Position numbers and translations under genes: made by a program. Of a stretch of 64,000 bases of DNA, positions 19,122 to 27,829 are shown piece by piece. The notes beneath the pieces were generated by a model. That model was given only the letters and a program-made list of their open reading frames with translations. It searched no databases and was not told where the DNA came from. The stretch's first letter is position 1. Each line of letters begins with the position of its first letter. The stretch is from Streptomyces sp. SID8352 (lineage in GTDB: Bacteria; Actinomycetota; Actinomycetes; Streptomycetales; Streptomycetaceae): the NCBI RefSeq assembly GCF_009862265.1, contig NZ_WWGX01000100.1, forward strand, positions 58,038-122,037, written 5' to 3'.

Positions 19122-19817
19122 ATGCCCGGCACCAGCGGCAGCGCCGTGACGCGCAGCACCCTGCGCCAGCAGCTCGCCGACGCGCTCCGCGACGAGGTGC
19201 TGGCCGGACGGCTCCAGCCCGGGCAGGCGTTCACCGTCCGGGAGATCGCGGACCAGTACGGGGTGTCCGCGACCCCGGTGCGGGAAGCCCTGGTCGACCT
19301 GTCCGCGCAGGGCCTGCTGAACGCGGACCACCACCGGGGCTTCCGGGTCCACGAGTACTCGGTCGAGGACTTCCGGGGCATGGTGCGGGCCCGGGGGCTC
19401 GTCACCGACGGGATGTTCCTCGCCCTGGAACGCCGTCCGTCCAGGCCCGGCGCCGACGAGCAGCGGCCCGTCGCCGCCCTCGCCGCGGTGCGCCGCCGGG
19501 GCGAGGAGGCCCAGCGCGCCGCCGCCGCCGGTGACCTCACCGTGCTGATCGGCTACGACCTGCGCTACTGGCGCGAGCTGGGCGCCCTGTTCGGCAACCC
19601 GTACCTCTCCGACTTCCTGCACCGGCTGCGGGTGCAGAGCTGGGTGTGCACGGTGCAGCACCTGCGCCGCCTCGCCGACCTGCGCGGCACCCTCTGGTCC
19701 GGGCACACCGAACTCGTCGACACCCTCACCCGCCGCGACCACACGGCCGCCCGCGCCCTCGTCGACGCCTACAACGCGCACTCCATCGCGCTGATCGAGC
19801 GGCTCACCGGCCAGTGA
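19122..19817 (+). CDS. GntR/FadR-type transcriptional regulator
   Basis: A 231-residue regulator with the GntR winged helix at the N-terminus (L-R-Q-Q-L-A-D-A-L-R-D-E-V-L-A-G through V-S-A-T-P-V-R-E-A-L) and a helical FCD-like ligand domain behind it. GAGGAG lies about ten bases before the ATG at 19122. It follows the class III aminotransferase gene and may control it, but I see no obvious operator. A TAAGGT hexamer near 19046 could be its own -10 element. Confidence 0.87.
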   Translation: MPGTSGSAVTRSTLRQQLADALRDEVLAGRLQPGQAFTVREIADQYGVSATPVREALVDLSAQGLLNADHHRGFRVHEYSVEDFRGMVRARGLVTDGMFLALERRPSRPGADEQRPVAALAAVRRRGEEAQRAAAAGDLTVLIGYDLRYWRELGALFGNPYLSDFLHRLRVQSWVCTVQHLRRLADLRGTLWSGHTELVDTLTRRDHTAARALVDAYNAHSIALIERLTGQ

Positions 19818-19823
19818 CGGCGC

Positions 19824-19860
19824 GGCACCGGCCCGGTCCGCGGGCCGGGCGCCCGGTGCC
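19824..19860 (+). terminator. terminator-like hairpin after the GntR gene
   Basis: GGCACCGG (19824-19831) pairs with CCGGTGCC (19853-19860), with a smaller nested GC stem inside, seven bases past the stop codon. No U-tract, as usual in this genome. Confidence 0.5.
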
Positions 19861-20060
19861 GGTCGGACACCGGACGCACCCCCTCCGGCCCCCGTCCGGG
19901 CCCGGGGCGGGACCCGGCCGGACACCGGGCCGCCACGGGGCGGACGGCGGGCGGGCGCGAGGCGGGCGCGGAACGGGCACCGGGCGGGCGCGAGGCGGGC
20001 ACACCCTTCATCCGCACCGACTACGCTGCCCTGACCACCGTCCTGTGTGAGGAGCCCTCT

Positions 20061-20711
20061 TTGGCCTGTGACCTGTGGCTGGTACCGCTCGTCGACATCC
20101 TGTGCCACACCCCGGACAACCCGTTCGCCGAGGAACTCGCGCAGTACGACAAGGTGCTGGCCGAGGCCGGGCTGCCACCGGTGCCGGTCCACCCGTACAT
20201 GCCGGGCCTGTCCGGCGAGGTCGCCCCCGTCGCCGGCTTCGACTACGACGCGCTGCACCTGCTGCGCCGGGCCTATCTGCTGGGGATCTGCGGGCTGCCG
20301 GTCACCCCGGTCGACGAACTGGGCGGCGACTACGAGCAGTTGCTGGAGATGTTCGAGCCGACGGCCCAGCAGTCGCATCTGGTCTGGCACTACGACCACG
20401 CGGGCGCGTACATCCCCGTCGACTTCCCGCACCCGCTGGCCGACGACGAACTCCTCGCGGGCGGCGGCCCGCTGGGCTCCTCGCACGCCCTGCTGCGGGA
20501 GCTGGAGACGGTCGCCCCGGTCCTCGGCATCGACCCCGCCAACCCCCCGGCCGCTCCCCGGCCGCCGCTGGGCCCCACGGAGCTGGAGGAACCCGCCGCG
20601 CCCGCCCCGGACGACCCGAGCCCCTTCGCCCGGGAGCGCCATGTGTGGCTCGGCCTGCACGCGGCGGCGACCCGGAGCCTGGCCCAGGGGTCGATGATCG
20701 TCCTGAGCTGA
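20061..20711 (+). CDS. conserved hypothetical protein
   Basis: A 216-residue acidic, soluble protein I do not recognise. It contains D-Y-D-A-L-H-L-L-R-R-A-Y-L-L-G near residue 60 and S-H-L-V-W-H-Y-D-H-A-G-A-Y-I-P-V-D-F near 112, and a Pro/Ala-rich segment near 165-195. No signal peptide and no membrane helix. The start is TTG at 20061: TGAGGAG lies seven bases upstream and no ATG or GTG stands at a sensible distance, so the ribosome binding site decides it. Confidence 0.65.
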   Translation: MACDLWLVPLVDILCHTPDNPFAEELAQYDKVLAEAGLPPVPVHPYMPGLSGEVAPVAGFDYDALHLLRRAYLLGICGLPVTPVDELGGDYEQLLEMFEPTAQQSHLVWHYDHAGAYIPVDFPHPLADDELLAGGGPLGSSHALLRELETVAPVLGIDPANPPAAPRPPLGPTELEEPAAPAPDDPSPFARERHVWLGLHAAATRSLAQGSMIVLS

Positions 20712-20886
20712 CCGGCGGCGGACGCCCCGCGCCGGCCCCGGAAGGCACCGCCCCGGGAAGGGCGCGTTCCCGGCGCCTTCCCACCCCGGGTGGCGAGTTG
20801 TCGCCGTTGTCCGGATCACCGGGCCCGTGGCAGAGTCGCGGCACCGGGCGGGCAGGCACCGGAGCGGGTTCGGGGAGGGACCGTTG

Positions 20887-21375
20887 ATGACGGTGACCGG
20901 AGGACGGACGATGCGGCGGGCCGTGTGCGCGACGGCCGTGGCGGCGGCACTGGTCTGCGCGGCGGTGGCACCGGCCGTCGCCGCGGGCGGACCGGGCGGA
21001 GCGGCACCGGGCACGGCGCCCGCGCCGGTGGCGGCGCGGGCCCTGAGCGACCCGACGCCCCAGGAGCGGGAACGCCTCCGCGAGGTGGCCGGGGCGATCT
21101 GGACCCCGGCCCTGGCGGCCGGCTGGGACATGAACGCGGACGTGGCCGACGTCCTGTCGACGGCCACCGGCGAGATCCTGCGGTGCAGCGAGGCGTTCGC
21201 CCTCGTGCCCCGCCCGCCGGGCTTCGTACCGGGCCTCGGCTACCTCGTGGACTACTGGGAGAACCTCCGCGAGTACTTCCTCGTGGTGCGGGAGAACCGC
21301 ACGTACCGCCCGTGCGTGGTCACGGTCGCGGCGTCCTACCGGTCCGCGATCGAACTGGCCTCCATGGGCGTCTGA
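20887..21375 (+). CDS. small secreted protein, function unknown
   Basis: A 162-residue protein with a clear Sec-type signal peptide: basic start, hydrophobic core (A-V-A-A-A-L-V-C-A-A-V-A) and an A-V-A-A cleavage region near residue 35. The mature part of about 125 residues is acidic and has two Cys, in R-C-S-E and R-P-C-V-V, that could form a disulphide. I do not recognise a family. Two starts are plausible: ATG at 20887 with GGAGGG upstream, and ATG at 20911 with GGAGGA upstream, which removes eight residues and leaves a more typical signal peptide. Confidence 0.65.
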   Translation: MTVTGGRTMRRAVCATAVAAALVCAAVAPAVAAGGPGGAAPGTAPAPVAARALSDPTPQERERLREVAGAIWTPALAAGWDMNADVADVLSTATGEILRCSEAFALVPRPPGFVPGLGYLVDYWENLREYFLVVRENRTYRPCVVTVAASYRSAIELASMGV

Positions 21376-21387
21376 GCCCCGGCCCCC

Positions 21388-21419
21388 GGGCCCGGCGTGG
21401 TTTCCACCGCGCCGGGCCC
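21388..21419. terminator. bidirectional terminator between convergent genes
   Basis: GGGCCCGGCG (21388-21397) and CGCCGGGCCC (21410-21419) form a 10-bp perfect stem with a 12-base loop, between the secreted-protein stop at 21375 and the purA stop at 21486. Confidence 0.65.
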
Positions 21420-21485
21420 CGACGCCGTCCGCCCCCGGCCGCGCGGGGCGGACGGGGGCGGACGGACCGGGGCCGCCGGGCGGGG

Positions 21486-22769
21486 CTACAGGAACGAGTT
21501 GATCTCGATCGTCTCGTCCCGGCCCGGGCCCACGCCGATCGCGGAGATCGGGGCGCCGGACATCTCCTCCAGCGCCTTGACGTACGCCTGGGCGTTCTTC
21601 GGCAGGTCGGAGAAGGACTTCGCGCCGGTGATGTCCTCGCTCCAGCCCGGGAGCATCTCGTAGACCGGCTTCGCGTGGTGGAAGTCGGTCTGCGAGTACG
21701 GCAGCTCCTCGACCCGGCGGCCGTCGATCTCGTACGCCACGCAGACCGGGATCTGCTCCCAGCCGGTGAGGACGTCCAGCTTGGTGAGGAAGAAGTCGGT
21801 CAGGCCGTTCACGCGGGTCGCGTAGCGGGCGATGACCGCGTCGAACCAGCCGCAGCGGCGGTCGCGGCCGGTGGTGACCCCGCGCTCGCCGCCGATCCGG
21901 CGCAGCGCCTCGCCGTCCTCGTCGAACAGCTCCGTCGGGAACGGTCCGGCGCCGACGCGCGTGGTGTACGCCTTCAGGATGCCGATGACCCGGCTGATCC
22001 GGGTCGGGCCGACGCCCGCACCGGTGCAGGCACCGCCGGCGGTCGGGTTGGAGGAGGTGACGAACGGGTACGTGCCGTGGTCGATGTCCAGCAGCGTGCC
22101 CTGGCCGCCCTCGAAGAGGACAACCTTGTCGTCGTCCAGCGCCTGGTTGAGGACCAGGACGGTGTCCGTCACATAGGGGCGCAGCTTGTCCGCGTACTCC
22201 AGCAGCTCGCCGACCACCTGGTCGACGGCGATGGCGCGCCGGTTGTAGAGCTTGGTGAGCATCTGGTTCTTGACGTCGAGCGCCGCCTCCACCTTCTGGG
22301 TGAGGATCGACTCGTCGTAGAGGTCCTGGACGCGGATGCCGACGCGGTTGATCTTGTCCGCGTAGGTCGGGCCGATGCCGCGGCCGGTGGTGCCGATCCT
22401 GCGCTTGCCGAGGAAGCGTTCCGTCACCTTGTCGACGGTCACGTTGTACGGCGTGATGATGTGGGCGTTCCCGCTGATCAGCAGCTTGGACGTGTCCACG
22501 CCGCGCTCATTGAGACCGCTCAGCTCGGAGAGCAGGACCGAGGGGTCGACCACGACCCCGTTTCCGATGACCGGCGTGCAGCCGGGGGAGAGGATGCCGG
22601 AAGGGAGCAGGTGCAGGGCGTACTTCTGGTCGCCCACGACCACCGTGTGGCCTGCGTTGTTACCTCCCTGGTAACGGACCACGTAGTCGACCGACCCGCC
22701 GAGCAGGTCCGTGGCCTTCCCCTTGCCCTCGTCACCCCACTGAGCACCGAGCAGCACAAGTGCGGGCAC
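21486..22769 (-). CDS. purA: adenylosuccinate synthetase
   Basis: A 427-residue PurA, which joins IMP and aspartate with GTP in the first step of AMP synthesis. Conserved parts are the G-A-Q-W-G-D-E-G-K-G-K P-loop with its catalytic Asp, G-G-N-N-A-G-H-T, R-G-I-G-P-T-Y-A-D-K, and R-C-G-W-F-D-A-V. Length is standard. The start is GTG at 22769, with AAGGGG upstream; the longer open frame is leader. A stable hairpin stands in its upstream region at 22894-22921. Confidence 0.97.
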   Translation of the reverse strand: MPALVLLGAQWGDEGKGKATDLLGGSVDYVVRYQGGNNAGHTVVVGDQKYALHLLPSGILSPGCTPVIGNGVVVDPSVLLSELSGLNERGVDTSKLLISGNAHIITPYNVTVDKVTERFLGKRRIGTTGRGIGPTYADKINRVGIRVQDLYDESILTQKVEAALDVKNQMLTKLYNRRAIAVDQVVGELLEYADKLRPYVTDTVLVLNQALDDDKVVLFEGGQGTLLDIDHGTYPFVTSSNPTAGGACTGAGVGPTRISRVIGILKAYTTRVGAGPFPTELFDEDGEALRRIGGERGVTTGRDRRCGWFDAVIARYATRVNGLTDFFLTKLDVLTGWEQIPVCVAYEIDGRRVEELPYSQTDFHHAKPVYEMLPGWSEDITGAKSFSDLPKNAQAYVKALEEMSGAPISAIGVGPGRDETIEINSFL

Positions 22770-22893
22770 GCGCGTACACCCCTTCCGGGCGGGGCATGTC
22801 CAAGGTCGAGAGCGTGCACGGAGGGTTTCCGCCGCGTACACCGCGACCTTCGTCGGTCGCCAACCGTCGGACCGGATGCCCCGGAATAGACGA

Positions 22894-22921
22894 AGCCCCT
22901 GGCGCAAGAGCGCAAGGGGCT
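22894..22921. promoter_or_regulatory. stable hairpin in divergent purA upstream region
   Basis: AGCCCCTGGCGC (22894-22905) and GCGCAAGGGGCT (22910-22921) form a 12-bp stem with one mismatch and an AAGA tetraloop. It lies between two divergent genes, 125 bases before purA on one side and 34 bases before the gene at 22955 on the other. Neither side shows a U-tract. A terminator is not expected between divergent genes, so a leader element or a stop for a short transcript is possible. Confidence 0.5.
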
Positions 22922-22954
22922 GTTGCACAAAGATGCTACCCGAGGAAGCGAGGC

Positions 22955-23794
22955 ATGGCCGAGGTGGCGACTTCCACGACGCCCGATCAGCTCCTGGTGG
23001 TCATCGATCCCGTCGCCCGACGGATGGACGGGGAGTCCGTACGGATAGCGAAGGACGTGCTCAGCGCGGGCGCGGCGGGAACGAAGGTGTGCCTTCCGGA
23101 CGGCCCGGAGGAATTCGCGCGGGCCCTGCGGCGGCGCGGTTCGCGGCGGCCGGTGGTGATCGGGGACGACGCCGCCCTGCTGCGGGCCGTCGGCCTGCTG
23201 CACCGGCAGCGGGAGCTGGCCGGGTGCGCCCTGGCGGTGGTGCCGGTGGGGCCGGCGCTCGGCCTGACCCGGGCGCTGGGCCTGCCGACGGGCGCGGTGG
23301 CGGCGGCCCGCGCGGTCCTGGACGGGGCGGCGCGGCGGCTGGACCTGCTCGTCGACGACAGCGACGGGGTGGTGCTGGGCTCGGTCCGCATCCCGCCGGT
23401 CGGGGCGCCGGTGCCGCCGGGCCCGGCGGAGCACGCGCGTCCGTGGCTGCGCGGCTGCCGGTCGCTGGTGCGCACGCTGGCGCCGGCCCGGCCGGCCCCG
23501 GCCGGGCCGGGCGGCCCGGTGCGGCTGCGGGTGGAGGTCGACGGGGTGACGCTGGTCGACCTGGACCGGCCGGTCGAGTCGGTGTCGGTGCTGCCGGGCA
23601 CCGGCGGGCGGGCCGAGGTGGAGGTGCGGACGGCGGGCGCGGAGGCGGCACCGCTGACGGCGGCCGGCCGCACGGTCACCGTCTCGGGTGCGCACTTCCG
23701 CTACCGCGCGGACGCGGTGGTCTCGGGGCCGGTGCTCACCCGCACGTGGTCGGCGCACGAGGACGCGTGGGCGCTGACGCTGCCGGCCCGCTGA
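22955..23794 (+). CDS. diacylglycerol kinase-like protein, probably catalytically altered
   Basis: A 279-residue protein with the outline of the diacylglycerol/NAD kinase fold: an N-terminal alpha/beta part with L-L-V-V-I-D-P-V, an I-G-D-D-A-A-L segment where kinases have G-G-D-G-T, and a C-terminal all-beta domain. The replacement of the glycine-rich ATP motif suggests lost or altered catalysis. No membrane helix. The ATG at 22955 has GAGGAAGCG upstream. Fold assignment is by pattern and moderate; the lipid substrate is not shown. Confidence 0.6.
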   Translation: MAEVATSTTPDQLLVVIDPVARRMDGESVRIAKDVLSAGAAGTKVCLPDGPEEFARALRRRGSRRPVVIGDDAALLRAVGLLHRQRELAGCALAVVPVGPALGLTRALGLPTGAVAAARAVLDGAARRLDLLVDDSDGVVLGSVRIPPVGAPVPPGPAEHARPWLRGCRSLVRTLAPARPAPAGPGGPVRLRVEVDGVTLVDLDRPVESVSVLPGTGGRAEVEVRTAGAEAAPLTAAGRTVTVSGAHFRYRADAVVSGPVLTRTWSAHEDAWALTLPAR

Positions 23795-23804
23795 CGTGCC
23801 CGGA

Positions 23805-23844
23805 GCCGCCGCGGCCCCCGCCCGACGGGACGGGCCGCGGCGGC
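23805..23844. terminator. bidirectional terminator between convergent genes
   Basis: GCCGCCGCGGCCC (23805-23817) and GGGCCGCGGCGGC (23832-23844) form a perfect 13-bp stem with a 14-base loop, ten bases after the stop at 23794 and before the convergent P450 gene end. Confidence 0.7.
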
Positions 23845-23960
23845 GCCGTGCGCGAGAGGTGCGCGGCGGGGCCGTGCGGGCGGGGTGCGGTGGTCGGGTC
23901 GGGTGCGGGGCGGGCGGATCGGGCAGGGTGCGGGGCGGGGTGCGGGGCGGGCGGGGTGCG

Positions 23961-25181
23961 TCACACCTCCACGTGCAGCGCCTCCAGCCCCCGCATCACG
24001 AAGTTCGGCCGCCGCCGGGGCTCCCCCGCCGGCCGCAGCCCGGGCGCCCGCTCCAGCAGGGCGGTCGTCGAGGCGGCCAGCTCGATCCGGGCGAGCGGGG
24101 CGCCGATGCAGTAGTGGATGCCCGCGCTGAAGGAGATGTGCGGGTTGTCCCGGCGGGTCAGGTCGAGGCGGCCCGGGTCGGCGAAGACGGCGGGGTCGTG
24201 GTTGGCGGAGCCGAACAGCATCGCGATCTCCGCGCCGCGGGGGATCGTCGTCCCGTCGATCTCGATGTCGTCCAGCACCCAGCGCTCGAAGAGCTGGAGC
24301 GGGGTGTCGTAGCGCAGCAGCTCCTCGACGGCGGTCGGGACGAGGGAGTGGTCGGCGCGCAGGGCGGCGAGCTGCTCCGGGTTCCGGAACAGCGACCACC
24401 AGCTGTTGACCGTGCCGTTCACGGTGGCCTCGTGGCCGGCGTTCAGCAGCAGGACGCAGGTCGAGATCATCTCCTGCTCGGTCAGCCGGTCGTCGTCCTC
24501 GTCGTGGGCGGCGATCAGACCGGAGACGAGGTCGTCGCCGGGCGTGCGGCGGCGCTCGGCGATCAGGGCGCGCAGGTAGTCGGAGAACTCGACGGAGGCG
24601 CGCACCGCCCTGGCCGCCGCGTCCCCGGACGGGTTCAGCTCGTACATCCCGCAGATGTCGGCCGACCAGGGGCGCAGCGGGGCCCGGTCCGCCTCGGGGA
24701 TGCCGAGCATCTCGGCGATCACGGCGACCGGCAGCGGCTCGGCCAGGTCGCGCTGGAGGTCGCCGCCCCCGGCCTCGACGAGGCGGTCCACGAGATCGTT
24801 CGCGAGCCTCTGGACGTACGGCCGCAGCCGCTCCACGGTGCGCGGGGTGAACGCCTTGGTCACCAGCCGCCGGATACGGGTGTGGTCCGGGGGCTCCAGG
24901 TCGAGCATGCCGTGGTCGTTGAGCGTGTGGAACGGCTCCTGCTCGGGCGGGGGCGGGGTGCGGCCGAACTCCTCGTGGCTGAAGCGGTGCAGATAGGTCC
25001 GCCCCAGCCGCCGGTCCCGCAGCAGCGCCGAGACGTCGGCGTGGTGCGGGACGAGCCACTGGTCCGTCGGCGCGTAGTAGTGCACCCGGCCCCGCTCCCG
25101 CAGCTCGGCGAAGGCGGGGTAGGGGTCGGCGAGGAAGCCGGGGTCCCACGGGTCGAACGCAAGATCGCTTTCAGCCGTCAT
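23961..25181 (-). CDS. cytochrome P450
   Basis: A 406-residue soluble bacterial P450. It has the oxygen-binding I-helix motif A-G-H-E-A-T, the E-x-x-R motif (E-E-L-L-R) and the haem-ligand Cys358 in F-S-A-G-I-H-Y-C-I-G-A-P-L-A-R. All essential residues are present. The substrate is unknown and no ferredoxin gene lies beside it, so redox partners must come from elsewhere. The ATG at 25181 is preferred; an in-frame ATG four codons upstream (25193) is possible. The reading frame stays open a further 170 codons upstream, but that DNA is a GC-rich tandem-repeat array and not likely coding. Confidence 0.93.
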   Translation of the reverse strand: MTAESDLAFDPWDPGFLADPYPAFAELRERGRVHYYAPTDQWLVPHHADVSALLRDRRLGRTYLHRFSHEEFGRTPPPPEQEPFHTLNDHGMLDLEPPDHTRIRRLVTKAFTPRTVERLRPYVQRLANDLVDRLVEAGGGDLQRDLAEPLPVAVIAEMLGIPEADRAPLRPWSADICGMYELNPSGDAAARAVRASVEFSDYLRALIAERRRTPGDDLVSGLIAAHDEDDDRLTEQEMISTCVLLLNAGHEATVNGTVNSWWSLFRNPEQLAALRADHSLVPTAVEELLRYDTPLQLFERWVLDDIEIDGTTIPRGAEIAMLFGSANHDPAVFADPGRLDLTRRDNPHISFSAGIHYCIGAPLARIELAASTTALLERAPGLRPAGEPRRRPNFVMRGLEALHVEV

Positions 25182-25193
25182 GAAACGGACCAT

Positions 25194-25817
25194 AAGCCCT
25201 GACCCGGGCCCCTGCCCAGAGCCGGACGAACCCGGACGCGGGGGCCGCGCGCCGTGCCTCCGGCGGTCGTGGAGGCGGCCGGAGCCGGGGCGGACCGACC
25301 CGGGCCGGGACCGGGGACCGGGAAGGCCGGACCCGACCCGGAGGCCGAACCCCCACCAGGGCCGGGCCGGGGCGGACCCGAGCCGAAGCGAACCCCGGGC
25401 GGGGTGGCCCCGGGCCGAAGCGGACCCGGGGGCGAAGCGGACCCGGGGGCGAAGCGGACCCGGGGGCGAAGCGGCCCCAGGGGCGAAGCGGCCCCAGGGG
25501 CAGGGCGGACCCAGGCGGGGCGGGCCGGGGCGGACCCGAGCCGAGGCAAACCCAGGGCGAGGCGGACCCGGGCCAAGGCGGGGTAGGGGCGGACCCGAGC
25601 CGACGCGAACCCGAGCCGACGCGAACCCGGGGCGACGCGGACCCGGGCGACGCGGACCCGGGGCGGGCCCGAGCCGACGCGGACCCCGGGCGAGGTGGAC
25701 CCGGGCCAAGGCGGGATAGGGGCGGACCCGAGCCGACGCGAAGCCGTGCCGACGCGGACCCGGGGCGCCGCGGGCCCGAGCGCGGGTGGGCCCCGGCCGA
25801 CGCGGACCGGGGGCGGG
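25194..25817. repeat. intergenic GC-rich repeat array, 624 bp
   Basis: No gene is supported. The whole interval is built from variants of GGACCCGGGGC and GCGAAG/GCCGAGGC. Inside it, GAAGCGGACCCGGGGGC is tandemly repeated: three perfect 17-bp copies at 25417-25467, then two copies with GCCCCAGGGGC at 25468-25501. A longer block of about 45 bp, beginning GGACCCGGGCCAAGGCGGG, occurs at 25564 and again at 25697 with one change. Frames on both strands remain open only because the array lacks stop codons. Confidence 0.85.
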
Positions 25818-26483
25818 TCAGCGCGGGGTGACCAGGCGGGCCTCGTAGGCGAAGACCGCCGCCTGGGTGCGGTCGCGCAGGCCCAGCTTGACCAGGACGC
25901 GGCTGACATGGGTCTTGACGGTGGACTCCGCGACCACCAGCAGCCCGGCGATCTCCGCGTTGGACAGGCCCTGGGCGATCAGCACCAGCACCTCCGTCTC
26001 CCGCTCGGTCAGCCCGCCGTACGCCGCCCGCGCCGCGGCCAGGGGGCGCGGGGCGTCGGACAGCCGGGCGAACTCGGTGATCAGCCGCCGGGTCACGGAC
26101 GGCGCGAGGAGGGAGTCCCCGGCCGCCACCACCCGGACGCCCTCCGCGAGCCGGCGGGCCGACGCGTCCTTGAGCAGGAAGCCCGAGGCGCCCGCGCGCA
26201 GCGCCTGGTAGACGTACTCGTCCAGGTCGAACGTGGTCAGCACCAGGACCTTGGTCGCGGTGCCGGCTGCGACGATCTCCCGGGTCGCCCCGATGCCGTT
26301 CAGCTCGGGCATGCGGATGTCCATCAGGACCACGTCCGGGGCGAGCTCGCGGACCTTGTCCACCGCGTCCCGCCCGTTGACCGCCTCCCCGGCGACCTCG
26401 ATGTCCGGCATCGCGTTCAGCAGGACCGAGAACCCCTCGCGGACCATCATCTGGTCGTCGGCGACCAGGACCCGGATGCTCAC
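25818..26483 (-). CDS. NarL/LuxR-type response regulator (first of two tandem systems)
   Basis: A 221-residue response regulator. The receiver has Asp9/Asp10, phospho-acceptor Asp55 in V-V-L-M-D-I-R-M-P and Lys105 in F-L-L-K-D-A-S. The C-terminal LuxR helix-turn-helix contains L-T-E-R-E-T-E-V-L and S-N-A-E-I-A-x-x-L with V-K-T-H-V-S-R. The GTG start at 26483 overlaps the kinase stop by 4 bp (GTGA), so kinase and regulator are coupled. It is closely similar to the second regulator at 28263-28928. The target genes are unknown. Confidence 0.95.
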   Translation of the reverse strand: MSIRVLVADDQMMVREGFSVLLNAMPDIEVAGEAVNGRDAVDKVRELAPDVVLMDIRMPELNGIGATREIVAAGTATKVLVLTTFDLDEYVYQALRAGASGFLLKDASARRLAEGVRVVAAGDSLLAPSVTRRLITEFARLSDAPRPLAAARAAYGGLTERETEVLVLIAQGLSNAEIAGLLVVAESTVKTHVSRVLVKLGLRDRTQAAVFAYEARLVTPR

Positions 26484-27829
26484 GCCGCCTCCGCCGGGGC
26501 CGCGGTGACCGGCAGGAACACCGCCACCTCGTACCCGCCGTCCTCCGCGGGGCCCGCCGTCATCTCCCCGTCCAGCATCGCCACCCGCTCCCGCATGCCG
26601 GTGATCCCGTGGCCCGCGCCGGGCGACGGCCGGGGCGGGCGGCCCCCCGGGGCGGGGCCGTTGACGATCCGCAGGCCCAGGCCGCCCAGGACGTAGGAGA
26701 GTTCGACCCGGGCACCGGCACCGGGCGCGTGCCGCAGGGTGTTGCTCAGCGCCTCCTGCACGATCCGGTACGCCGACAGCTCCACCCCCGGCGGCAGTTC
26801 GCGCACCGCGCCGGTCACCGCCCGGTCGACGGCGAGACCGGCGGCGGCCACGTTGGCGAGCAGCGCGCCCAGGTCGGCCAGCGTGGGCTGCGGGGCGTCG
26901 GGGGCCTCGTACTCCTCGGCGCGGACCACCCCGAGGACCCGGCGCAGCTCGGTCAGCGCGGCCACCGCGTTCTCCCGGATGACGGCGAACGCCCGCTCCA
27001 GTTCCTCCGGCGGGTCCTGCACCCGGTAGGGCGCGGCCTCGGCCTGGACGGCGACGACGGACATGTGGTGCGCGACCACGTCGTGCAGCTCCCGGGCGAT
27101 GGTGGTGCGCTCCTCCAGCAGGGTGCGCCGGGACCGCTCGTGCTCGGTGACCGACTGCTGCGCGGTCACCTCCTCGCGGGCCCTGCGGCGGATGTGCCAG
27201 AGGGAGACGGCCAGCAGCACCAGCGCCGACAGGACCAGCATCGAGGCGGTGTTGGCGGCGGGATGGCCGCCGCCCAGCGCGGACTGCACCAACAGGCCGT
27301 AGGCCGCGGTCGCCGTCCACATCCAGGCGATGGTGCGGGGGTCGGTGCGCAGCGCCACGATCACCAGCACCAGCAGATGGGAGGTGAACGTGCCGGGCAG
27401 CCAAGGCCATTCGCCCTCGCTGGTGCCGACCAGCGGGGCCAGCGGTGCCGCCGCGACCGACAGCCAGAACGCGCCGACCGGGCGGACGGCCGTCATCAGC
27501 ACCGGCACCCCGCACAGCAGACCGCCCAGCAGCAGCAGGGAGAACCCGCCGTAGGGGCCGTCCGCCACCACACCGAGCCAGAGGACCAGCAGCGCCAGCA
27601 GGCACACGAGGCCGAACGGGAGGTGCCGCGCGCCCCCGCGCATCCCGGCGGGCAGGCGGCGGAGCAGCGCGCCGTCCTCGGCCAGGGGGGCCAGCGGGCG
27701 GTGGGCGAAGGCGTCCGTGATCAGCACCCCGCGCACCCCTTCCAGGGCGCTCACCGCCAGCCGGTGCTCGGGGCCCCGGTACCTGGCCTCCCCGGGGGGC
27801 GAGGTCCTCGTGTGCGTCGTGTCGGTCAC
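26480..27829 (-). CDS. NarL-family sensor histidine kinase (first system)
   Basis: A 449-residue HPK7-type sensor kinase. The N-terminal half has several predicted transmembrane helices and no large extracellular domain. The phospho-accepting His249 lies in A-R-E-L-H-D-V-V-A-H-H-M-S. The HATPase part shows the N-box-like L-S-N-T-L-R-H-A and G-x-G-H-G-I-x-G-M-R-E-R. The start is GTG at 27829 (V-T-D-T-T-H-T-R); the frame is open further up, but that part is Arg/Gly-rich repeat DNA. It is coupled to its regulator by a GTGA overlap. Confidence 0.92.
   Translation of the reverse strand: MTDTTHTRTSPPGEARYRGPEHRLAVSALEGVRGVLITDAFAHRPLAPLAEDGALLRRLPAGMRGGARHLPFGLVCLLALLVLWLGVVADGPYGGFSLLLLGGLLCGVPVLMTAVRPVGAFWLSVAAAPLAPLVGTSEGEWPWLPGTFTSHLLVLVIVALRTDPRTIAWMWTATAAYGLLVQSALGGGHPAANTASMLVLSALVLLAVSLWHIRRRAREEVTAQQSVTEHERSRRTLLEERTTIARELHDVVAHHMSVVAVQAEAAPYRVQDPPEELERAFAVIRENAVAALTELRRVLGVVRAEEYEAPDAPQPTLADLGALLANVAAAGLAVDRAVTGAVRELPPGVELSAYRIVQEALSNTLRHAPGAGARVELSYVLGGLGLRIVNGPAPGGRPPRPSPGAGHGITGMRERVAMLDGEMTAGPAEDGGYEVAVFLPVTAAPAEAA

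Noticed and set aside
25417..25501. CRISPR array
   Set aside because: The repeats are directly adjacent with no unique spacers, and no cas genes are present.
25182..25709. Collagen-like N-terminal extension of the P450
   Set aside because: The DNA is a 17-bp tandem-repeat array without stops; P450 sequences of this type begin where the chosen start lies.
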